This document shows, one piece after another, positions 57,610-64,000 of a DNA stretch of 64,000 nucleotides (positions are counted from its first letter, which is position 1; each line of letters begins with the position of its first letter). The DNA is from Piscibacillus salipiscarius JCM 13188 (GTDB lineage Bacteria; Bacillota; Bacilli; Bacillales; Alkalibacillaceae). The notes below the pieces were generated by a model, which was not told where the DNA came from, did no database searches, and was given only the letters and a program-made list of their open reading frames with translations. The translations under genes and the position numbers were made by a program. The stretch spans positions 62,001 to 126,000 of the forward strand of contig NZ_BBCD01000006.1 in assembly GCF_001311865.1 (NCBI RefSeq), given 5' to 3'.

Positions 57610-58683
57610 TTAATCATTAATTTTTAGAATAGGTTTAATCACTGAACCCTTCTCCGATTCTTCAAAAGCCTTATTTATATCATCAAACTCATAGTACTTT
57701 ACCATTTTGTCAAATGGGAATTTGCCCTCTTTATAATAAGAAATCATTTGCGGAATAAACTCCTGTGGTACCGCATCGCCTTGGCTAGTACCAATGATAC
57801 TGTTTCCTCCTAATGCTAAGATCTCTAGAGGAAGCTTAAACCCATCATCTGTTACAACTGTCGCTAGTTTTCCAAACGTATCTAATGATAAGATAGCCTG
57901 TTCAATAACCGCATCCACACCAGTACTATCGAGTATATTTCCTACTCCTGATCCAGTGATTTCTTGAATTTTTCCTGCAATATCTACATCTTTACCACTT
58001 TTGATCGTAGCTGTGGCACCTAGCTCTTTAGCTAGTTCTAAACGGTTATCATGTAGGTCTACTGCAATAATGTTTTTACAGCCAGCAATTTTAGCAGCCA
58101 TAACCCCACTTAATCCAACAGCACCAACACCAAAGACGGCAATAGAACTACCCGCTTCAGGTTTAAGTACGTTTAACACCGTACTAGCTCCAGTTTGCAA
58201 CCCGCAGCCCAGTGGAGCAGCTAAAGCTAAATCAATATCCTTATCAATTTTTACAACATTTCGTTGGTGGACAAGGGAATAGGTCGCAAATGAAGATTGT
58301 CCAAAAAATCTAGAAACCAACTTATTAGTATCTTGATCAATATGACTACTCAAATTAAGTTCAGCATAATTTCTACAATGTGCAGGGTGACCAGAAGTAC
58401 AATTATCACATTCACCGCAACTCGCAAATGACACAACAACATGGTCTCCTTTTTGAAATTCTGTCACTTCAGATCCCACTTCTTCAACAACCCCAGCACC
58501 TTCATGGCCAAGAACTGATGGTGGATCAACCATACCTGTGTCTCTACCTGAGACATCCGTATGACAGATGCCAGACGCCACGACTTTTATTAAGACATCA
58601 TTCGAGCCAACTTCGGGTAACTCTACGTCAGTCATCTTAAAAGGTTTTCCTGTTTCAGGTGTTACGGCAGCTTTAATTTTCAT
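57610..58683 (-). CDS. zinc-dependent NAD(P) alcohol dehydrogenase (MDR family)
   Basis: 357 residues. Catalytic zinc ligands in GICHTDVSGRD and LGHEGAGVVEEVGSEV; structural zinc site CGECDNCTSGHPAHC; cofactor loop AVFGVGAVGLSGVMAAKIAG followed by VDLHDNR (Asp favours NAD). It most resembles aryl-alcohol or benzyl-alcohol dehydrogenases. Intact frame, start ATG 58683 after AAGGAGA. It lies about 500 bases from a MerR unit of the AdhR type, but I see no copy of that operator in its own upstream region. Confidence 0.88.
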   Translation of the reverse strand: MKIKAAVTPETGKPFKMTDVELPEVGSNDVLIKVVASGICHTDVSGRDTGMVDPPSVLGHEGAGVVEEVGSEVTEFQKGDHVVVSFASCGECDNCTSGHPAHCRNYAELNLSSHIDQDTNKLVSRFFGQSSFATYSLVHQRNVVKIDKDIDLALAAPLGCGLQTGASTVLNVLKPEAGSSIAVFGVGAVGLSGVMAAKIAGCKNIIAVDLHDNRLELAKELGATATIKSGKDVDIAGKIQEITGSGVGNILDSTGVDAVIEQAILSLDTFGKLATVVTDDGFKLPLEILALGGNSIIGTSQGDAVPQEFIPQMISYYKEGKFPFDKMVKYYEFDDINKAFEESEKGSVIKPILKIND

Positions 58684-58900
58684 AGTTATGTTCTCTCCTT
58701 TTTAAAAATTAGTATCTGCTTTCTTATGACAAATTATTAAAGCTATGTGTGCTTAACTTTCCTAATATCTTCCCAAGTTACGTTAAGTGCAAACCTAATA
58801 ATTTGTGACAAACATTGATGGTTAGAATGTCGCTTTCCCAAGTATAGATTTCTTCACCTTTCAAAAGCTATTCATAACTGAACAAAGGAGGCTTTAGAAG

Positions 58901-59053
58901 ATGAGCAAAAACCCTAAAGGTCCAAAACAACAAAAAGAACCTAATTTACCTAAAAGTCCAAAGCAACCATATGGCGAACCGATGCAAGGCTCACACAAAG
59001 TAAAACAGCAGAATCATTCGAGACAAAATCAAAAATCGGATCATGATTTGTAG
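58901..59053 (+). CDS. sspP: small acid-soluble spore protein P
   Basis: 50 residues: MSKNPKGPKQQKEPN..., PYGEPMQGSHKVKQQNHSR and QKSDHDL at the end match SspP of Bacillus (GQPEPLxGSKKVKNRNHTRQ...HDM). Minor spore-core protein made in the forespore. AAAGGAGG ribosome site. Intact; too short for many gene finders. Confidence 0.85.
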   Translation: MSKNPKGPKQQKEPNLPKSPKQPYGEPMQGSHKVKQQNHSRQNQKSDHDL

Positions 59054-59088
59054 AGTTTTAATTAGAATAAAAAGGTTCAAAACGCACG

Positions 59089-59128
59089 AATCCCCGTATC
59101 ACGGTAATGTCATACGGGGATTGTTTTT
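59089..59128 (+). terminator. terminator of sspP
   Basis: AATCCCCGTA / TACGGGGATT with a 14-base loop, then GTTTTTG. Confidence 0.8.
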
Positions 59129-59183
59129 GTAAGTTTGGCACAACTATACTAAATGTAATAGATAAGATAACATCGAAAATTAA

Positions 59184-59573
59184 TTATTGAATATTCTTCT
59201 TCAGCAGATACTCAATTTTATTATCCGCTCTTGACAATACTTGTTTTATTTCTTTTATTTGTTGTTCTTTTTGAATAATTTGCTTTTGCTTATTTCGGAA
59301 AACCTCTTTTATTTGTTTAAGATTTTGAATCTCCTCATTTGTCATTTCTTTATTTTCATCAGTATCATTTGACCAATCTAAGAGCATCTTGATTTCCTTG
59401 AGGGAAAAACCTATATCTTTTAATTTGACAATTATTTCAACTACTTCGATGTCTTGTTCATTATAATCCCGATGATGTTTTTCTATCTTTGGATGTAGCA
59501 GGCCAATCTTTTCATAATAACGTATGGCGTCTTTACTGAGACCTGTGAATGATGCAATCTGGCTAATCTTCAT
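59184..59573 (-). CDS. MerR-family transcription regulator
   Basis: 129 residues. Winged-helix N-terminus MKISQIASFTGLSKDAIRYYEKIGLLHP, HHRDYNEQDIEVVEIIVKLKDIGFSLKEIKMLL, then a long coiled-coil dimerisation helix. No cysteine cluster, so it is not a metal sensor; it fits the AdhR-like group that responds to aldehydes or stress. It ends an operon with a small membrane protein 13 bases upstream. A classical MerR operator lies in the operon promoter (59932-59962). Confidence 0.87.
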   Translation of the reverse strand: MKISQIASFTGLSKDAIRYYEKIGLLHPKIEKHHRDYNEQDIEVVEIIVKLKDIGFSLKEIKMLLDWSNDTDENKEMTNEEIQNLKQIKEVFRNKQKQIIQKEQQIKEIKQVLSRADNKIEYLLKKNIQ

Positions 59574-59586
59574 GACAATTCACCTT

Positions 59587-59903
59587 CTATACAATATAGT
59601 TATAAACCAGTAATACTAGTATGACATGGAATATGAACCGAATAATATGATGACTGTATGTAAGTTTCCTCTTAGTCAATATCCCTTCTGTAATCGATAA
59701 TATATGCATTATTATAAATAAGACGATTAGCATAATAATCATACTATTCTTATTTGGAGTAAATAAATTGATTAACATGCTAATAGACACAACCACAAAG
59801 AATACTGAACGAAACTGAACCTCATTTCTTTCAATTGAATAATTCCTGCCATTCCAGTTAATATTGCATATAAACTTATTAATACATAAATAACAATAAC
59901 CAT
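59587..59903 (-). CDS. small membrane protein co-transcribed with MerR gene (one suspected frameshift)
   Basis: About 105 residues with four predicted helices. From ATG 59903: MVIVIYVLISLYAILTGMAGIIQLK, then after adding one A at 59829-59831 RNEVQFRSVFFVVVSISMLINLF, and later IIMLIVLFIIMHILSI and FIFHVILVLLVYNYIV. Not recognised. It is the first gene behind the MerR-controlled promoter, so it may be an effector exporter or sensor. Confidence 0.65.
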
Positions 59904-59931
59904 GTCTTATACCCCCACCTTTTATTACTAC

Positions 59932-59962
59932 CACTTAAAAGATGGAGTTAACTCCATGTCAA
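59932..59962 (-). promoter_or_regulatory. MerR-type promoter-operator
   Basis: Minus strand TTGACA (59962-59957), a 19-base spacer holding most of the perfect palindrome ATGGAGTTAACTCCAT (59942-59957), then TAAGTG. The over-long 19-base spacer with the dyad in it is the hallmark of MerR-activated promoters, and GAGTTAACTC resembles AdhR operators. Confidence 0.7.
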
Positions 59963-60189
59963 TATTTATTAATAAAATAAGTTTCAAATGTTAAATTCTG
60001 AGAAAAGTAACTTTTAGTTAATCAGAACTTACAATTAAAACAATATTTCCAGTAGATAAGGTAAAAAGACTCAATAGAAACTTCTTTACTTGCTAACAAC
60101 TTTTTTGAGTACTTTCATTATTACTTATAACGAATCCTCCCTATATTAATTTGAAAAAATAAATCTACACTTTAAATCCTAACCATTTA

Positions 60190-60668
60190 TCACTTATGAT
60201 ACGGTTCATTCCTCATAATTTTATAACCCCTATACACCTGCTCAAGTAACACCAACCTCATCAACTGGTGTGGATAAGTCATTTTACTGAACGAGATCGC
60301 AAAGTCACTTCGACTCTTCACATCGTCACTTAACCCTAGCGACCCACCAATCACAAACGCGATTTTGCTTTTTCCATAAGTCGCAAGCTCGTCCAATTTC
60401 TTCGCGAAAGCTTCAGATGTTAACATTTTGCCTTCTATTTCTAAGGTGATCACATATGTATCTGTGGATATCTTTGATAAAATCCTCCGGCCTTCTTTAT
60501 TTATCACCTCTTCTTTTCTGCATCACTTAAATGTTCGGGTGCGTGTTCGTCTGGTACCTCTTCTATTTTGACCTTAGCATAGGGTTTTAGCCGCTTCATG
60601 TATTCATCGATTCCTTGTTTTAAGTATTTTTCTTTTAGCTTCCCAACTGAGATAATTTTGATGTCCAC
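60190..60668 (-). CDS. rlmH: 23S rRNA pseudouridine-1915 N3-methyltransferase (one suspected frameshift)
   Basis: SPOUT methyltransferase acting on 70S ribosomes. GTG 60668 lies after AGGAGG; the N-terminus [22 protein letters not shown] is diagnostic. One A added at 60515-60518 gives [23 protein letters not shown]-binding knot: [16 protein letters not shown], and C-terminus [14 protein letters not shown]. The repaired length is 159 residues, as in Bacillus subtilis and Staphylococcus aureus. Disruption of so conserved a gene points to assembly error. Confidence 0.93.
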
Positions 60669-60705
60669 GCTAATCCTCCTTCAACTATTCACAAATTATG
60701 ATTAT

Positions 60706-60797
60706 TTATCCACATATACTGTGTGTATGTTCCTAAATTAACTGAATAACTACAAAGTTATCTACATTTTCGCTACTTATCCACAGGTTTATCAACA
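60706..60797 (+). promoter_or_regulatory. cluster of DnaA boxes
   Basis: TTATCCACA at 60706 and 60777 (perfect), TTATCTACA at 60758 and TTATCAACA at 60789 (one mismatch each), all in the same orientation within 92 bases. The last three are only 12-19 bases apart. Confidence 0.65.
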
Positions 60798-60929
60798 TAT
60801 CAACATATGTTCGCCTCATATTTAGTAAAAAAATTAACTATTGACACAAGATATGCCTTTTACAATAAATATTTACTCACATTTTGTGCATAAGTATGTG
60901 AATCTTGTGCATAACCTGGGTTTTATGTT

Positions 60930-60960
60930 AAAAAACTCCGCTCAAATCACTTGAGCGGAG
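60930..60960 (-). terminator. terminator of htrA
   Basis: CTCCGCTCAA / TTGAGCGGAG, five-base loop, then TTTTTT on the minus strand. It probably ends the wal operon. Confidence 0.85.
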
Positions 60961-60968
60961 CATGTTTG

Positions 60969-62173
60969 TTACTGACTTTGTGCGACTAATTTAATCGTTT
61001 TTTCTTGTTTTTCACCGTCGCGATAGAAGGTAATGGTGACTTCATCACCTGGGCTGACTTTTGTAAATAGGTACTGTCTTAATTCAAGTACATTATTTAT
61101 TGCTGTGTCACCCATCTGTACAATCACGTCATATTGCTGTAAGCCTGCTTGATCAGCTGGAGACATTCTTTCTACACCATCTATAATAACGCCACTCTCA
61201 ACATCATTAGGTAGATTTAAAGTATTCTGCCAGTGATATTGTGGAACGTCTGATAGTGAGAAGATTTCAACACCCATATAAGCGCGCGTCACCGATCCAT
61301 CTTCCTCTAAATCCTCAATAAGTGGTCTAGCTAGATCAATTGGAATCGCAAACCCTAACCCTTCTAGTTTTGCTGAGGCATACTTCATCGAGTTGATACC
61401 CACTAATTGTCCATCCATGTTGACTAATGCTCCTCCAGAGTTACCTGGATTAATAGCAGCGTCAGTTTGGATAACCTCTGCTTGCCAATCGGCATTACCG
61501 TCATTATTAAAGTCTTGAGGAATCAGACGATCTTTACCGCTTATAATACCTTGTGTGACCGAACCTGCAAATTGAAGCCCAAGAGGATTACCAATCGCAA
61601 TGACAGGTTCTCCAACTTTTAAGTTATCTGAGCTACCTAAGTCAATCACTTGCTCAATATGTTTAGCATCGACTTTTAGTACGGCAAGATCTGTATAAAC
61701 ATCTCCACCAATTAATTCAGCTTCAATCTGCTCTTCATCTTTTAGTACAACTTCTACGGAATCAGCACCTTGAATCACATGGAAGTTGGTTACTATGTAA
61801 GCAGAATCTCCGCTTTTTTGTAAACAACGCCGGATCCAACGCCGCCTTGTTGAGACTCGGAGCCACCAAAAATACTCTGCTGCTTTATGTTGACGACACC
61901 GACTACTGCATTTGAAACATTATCTACGACTTCTGTGATTTGAGAACTTACTTCAAGGTTAACTTGTTTATTCTCTGCGTCTCCGGAAGGAGCTGCCTGC
62001 TGAGTCGTTTCGTCATTTTGTTCTGATAAATCGTAAGGTAAAAGATTGGCTTGTACTAATATTGGCAACGATAATAATATTAGTACTGCTCCTAATAAAG
62101 CTCCAATAACGGTTGGCATAAGCCAGCTACGCTTTTGTTTGTCACTTTTCATATGGTCATCGTAATACCCCAA
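60969..62173 (-). CDS. htrC: HtrA/DegP-like membrane serine protease (one suspected frameshift)
   Basis: About 402 residues. A short cytoplasmic start (LGYYDDHMKSDKQKRSW), one membrane anchor (VIGALLGAVLILLSLPIL), then the trypsin-like domain with His in IVTNFHVIQGAD, Asp in YTDLAVLKVD and Ser in NPGNSGGAL, and a C-terminal PDZ domain (VIIDGVERMSPADQAGLQQYDVI). The missing A at 61814-61819 rejoins VVYKKSGDSAYIVTNFHV. TTG 62173 with GGTGAGG is preferred; it degrades or folds damaged envelope proteins. Position after walJ matches yyxA/htrC of Bacillus subtilis. Confidence 0.9.
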
Positions 62174-62199
62174 GTTTGACACCTCACCATCACATGTAA

Positions 62200-62994
62200 T
62201 TAAACGTAACAAATAGGAGTTGGTTTAGTTGGACTTGTATCTTCTAACGTGAATTGTTCTCCAACACCTGCATCATGTTTCTGAAGAATTTGCTCAACGC
62301 TCATTCTCGCTAGATCAATCATATTATTATCTTGGCTCAAATGACCTAAATAAATCTGTTTTGTTTGATTTCCAATGACATCTAACATGGCTACAGCAGC
62401 ATCTTCGTTAGAAACATGTCCTTTATCACTTAATATTCTACGCTTAATGTTCCAAGGATATCCACCCATTTGTAACATCCCAACATCGTGGTTCGATTCA
62501 AACAGAATCGCATTAGAGTTTTCAACTGTCTTTTTCATACGCTCTGATACATACCCTGTATCCGTTAACATGGATACTTTTTTACCTTCATGATGGAAAA
62601 CATAAAACATTGGATCAATAGCATCATGGGACACACCAAAGCTTTCAACATCGATATCTCCAAATGTTTGGACTGTTTCCATATCAAATTGAAACTTTTG
62701 ATCCCCTTGAATTTTTCCTAGTTGCGCCTCCATTGCTTGCCAAGTTTTCTCATTCGCATAAATCGGAAGGCCGTAGCGTCTTGCGACAATTCCAACACCT
62801 TTAATATGATCACTATGTTCGTGGGTAACCAAAATTCCATCTAATTCTTTTGGATTTACGCTAACATCGTCTAATAATTTTTCAAGTTTTTTCCCACTTA
62901 ATCCAACATCAACTAATAACTTTGTTTTGTTTGTGCCTATATAAAAGGCATTACCCGTACTCCCTGATGCTAAAACACTAAAATGCAGTGCCAT
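62200..62994 (-). CDS. walJ: WalJ/YycJ metallo-beta-lactamase-fold protein
   Basis: 264 residues. [16 protein letters not shown] opens the fold; metal site [14 protein letters not shown] (HxHxDH), with further ligands in [19 protein letters not shown] and [11 protein letters not shown]. Likely a nuclease- or phosphodiesterase-type hydrolase linked to DNA or wall homeostasis through the WalRK system. ATG 62994 directly follows walI. Intact. Confidence 0.92.
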   Translation of the reverse strand: MALHFSVLASGSTGNAFYIGTNKTKLLVDVGLSGKKLEKLLDDVSVNPKELDGILVTHEHSDHIKGVGIVARRYGLPIYANEKTWQAMEAQLGKIQGDQKFQFDMETVQTFGDIDVESFGVSHDAIDPMFYVFHHEGKKVSMLTDTGYVSERMKKTVENSNAILFESNHDVGMLQMGGYPWNIKRRILSDKGHVSNEDAAVAMLDVIGNQTKQIYLGHLSQDNNMIDLARMSVEQILQKHDAGVGEQFTLEDTSPTKPTPICYV

Positions 62995-63001
62995 GCTTTT
63001 T

Positions 63002-63925
63002 TCACTCCGATTTTAATTCTTGTATTTCTCTCTTTAATGCTTCTTTTCTTTCTGTCACAAACTTCATCTCGTCATGCTGAACATATTGCCCTTCCATAGC
63101 ATTAACAAAGAAATGACTCTGCTCATTAACAATGACGTCCCATGTTGGAACGAACACCTGCACCCCATCATCTAATGGGACAAGTGTCTGGTATCCTAAG
63201 TCTAATGTGATGTGACTATCGGTTGGGATCCCGGTCACTGTGTTAGACCATACACTATAAATGGCATTGATCGGATCGGTAATGGTCTGTTCATCTGGAC
63301 GGTCCTCTAAATCATCTAACATCGTTTGCCTATACTGAATGGCATTGCCTTCTTCGTTTAATAACACAATTAACGCAGCTGAGTCATTAAAGTATACCGT
63401 TTTATTATTTTGTCTTTGGAAAAATAATAAGACATTTTCATCTTCATAATGGTTCCAGAATACATACGAATCGCCTTTTATAATATTGGATTTTATCGTT
63501 TCTATTGAACCGCTTAAATTATTTTCTAAATCTAGTTCTAATGGCTTCTTAAATTCACTTGTGATAATTTCCATGTTAAATAAGGATGGTTCACCTTCTA
63601 AGACTGTATCCAACGATAACACAGCATTTTGACTTGAAGTCAAACCAATGAGCTGCTGATCGGAAAAGCCTTCTAAAGCAGTTATATCTTCTTCTGTTAA
63701 TTGATATCTAGGGGCTGAAACGTATGACTCTTTTAAATCCCCTTCAGGCAAATCATAAGTGATTCCTTGGGCCGATAGCTGTTCTTCTATAGGTGATTGC
63801 TTCTCTAACGGGTCATATGTGGTTGTATTAATTTTATCTAAGAATTCTTGTACTAAAAATAAGTTTAAAACCAAGAAGCTTATAATAAATATCGTTTTAA
63901 TTTGGCCCCATTGCAATCTACTCAA
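63002..63925 (-). CDS. walI: WalI/YycI regulator of the WalRK two-component system
   Basis: 307 residues. A single N-terminal membrane segment ([20 protein letters not shown]) anchors a large outside domain made of two YycI/YycH-type folds. With WalH it restrains the sensor kinase WalK. TTG 63925 overlaps the walH stop (TTGAGTAG). Adjacent walJ and walH in the conserved order support the call. Slightly longer than the Bacillus subtilis protein. Confidence 0.88.
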   Translation of the reverse strand: MSRLQWGQIKTIFIISFLVLNLFLVQEFLDKINTTTYDPLEKQSPIEEQLSAQGITYDLPEGDLKESYVSAPRYQLTEEDITALEGFSDQQLIGLTSSQNAVLSLDTVLEGEPSLFNMEIITSEFKKPLELDLENNLSGSIETIKSNIIKGDSYVFWNHYEDENVLLFFQRQNNKTVYFNDSAALIVLLNEEGNAIQYRQTMLDDLEDRPDEQTITDPINAIYSVWSNTVTGIPTDSHITLDLGYQTLVPLDDGVQVFVPTWDVIVNEQSHFFVNAMEGQYVQHDEMKFVTERKEALKREIQELKSE

Positions 63926-64000
63926 CCCCTTGATTCATAAGCTGTTCGCTATAATCACTAATTGGAACCCATGAATCCGAAAGTTTAATGTACCATTCTG
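63918..64000 (-). CDS. walH: WalH/YycH C-terminus (partial)
   Basis: The last 26 codons of a gene entering from the right: EWYIKLSDSWVPISDYSEQL then MNQGVE and a TAG at 63918-63920, overlapping the walI start. The position directly before walI in the wal operon identifies it as walH; the visible sequence alone is too short for certainty. Confidence 0.7.
   Translation of the reverse strand, partial: EWYIKLSDSWVPISDYSEQLMNQGVE

Larger units (their letters stand above)
60669..60968. other. intergenic region with DnaA-box cluster
   Basis: 300 bases between htrA and rlmH. It contains the rlmH ribosome site, four DnaA-box-like 9-mers (60706-60797), two copies of TTGTGCATAA (about 60884 and 60905) and the htrA terminator at its right end. 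Confidence 0.7.

Noticed and set aside
60669-60968. Replication origin
   Set aside because: DnaA boxes cluster here, but dnaA, dnaN, rpmH and gidAB are absent and there is no clear unwinding element; called a non-origin cluster.

Overview
The window is low-GC Gram-positive chromosomal DNA from an endospore-forming, salt-adapted member of the Bacillaceae. Three observations support this. There is a complete ectoine cluster (ectABC, 11212-13468). There are small acid-soluble spore protein genes of the SspH and SspP types (28637-28815, 58901-59053). The right end carries the conserved Bacillales block rlmH / htrA / walJ / walI / walH (60190-64000), which usually lies not far from the replication origin. 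I cannot name the genus from sequence alone; relatives of Halobacillus, Piscibacillus or Alkalibacillus would fit. No rRNA, tRNA, CRISPR array, insertion sequence or prophage was recognised.

Layout. 1-9.4 kb: carbohydrate and central metabolism (oligo-1,6-glucosidase, ROK glucokinase, glucose-6-phosphate isomerase), two TraB-family proteins, an acyltransferase, a GltS-type symporter and an atypical SDR. 9.6-16.5 kb: DUF4870, ectCBA, a soluble solute-binding-protein-like gene and two DUF3231 genes. 16.6-24 kb: CoA transferase, LytTR regulator, TSUP exporter, an orphan oligopeptide-type permease pair, a phospholipase-D-like protein and 3-hydroxybutyrate dehydrogenase. 24-31 kb: a shortened FtsZ-like protein, threonine aldolase, a third DUF3231 gene, a bacterial stay-green homologue, a metallohydrolase, SspH and two divergent repeat proteins. 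31-38 kb: a plasmid-like segregation cassette (ParM-like actin, RHH partner, iterated GTAAAC boxes), Mn-pyrophosphatase and two Na/Pi-cotransporter paralogues. 38-46 kb: UbiB-like kinase with a phasin-like partner, mqo, ahpCF, class I aldolase. 46-60 kb: a very large secreted amylopullulanase with two cre sites, a zinc carboxypeptidase, a sigma-J-like ECF factor with a flavin oxidoreductase, an alcohol dehydrogenase, SspP and a MerR unit. 60-64 kb: rlmH, htrA and wal genes.

Data quality is a dominant theme. I can reconstruct about fifty single-base indels in just over thirty genes. Nearly all are a missing or extra A or T in a short homopolymer, and most are a missing base. Restoring one base rejoins conserved family sequence, including in rlmH, htrA and ahpF. 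I therefore annotate these as single genes with suspected assembly frameshifts and do not call them pseudogenes. Coordinates for such genes span the rejoined reading frames.

The most unusual biology I see is: (i) a 272-residue FtsZ-fold protein that keeps the T7 (NxDxxD) loop but lacks the N-terminal GTP-binding half; (ii) a chromosomal ParM/ParR/parC-like locus; (iii) five intergenic arrays of short words repeated with an almost exact 21-bp period, built from three word types; (iv) a stay-green homologue next to a DUF3231 gene; and (v) a DnaA-box cluster upstream of rlmH.
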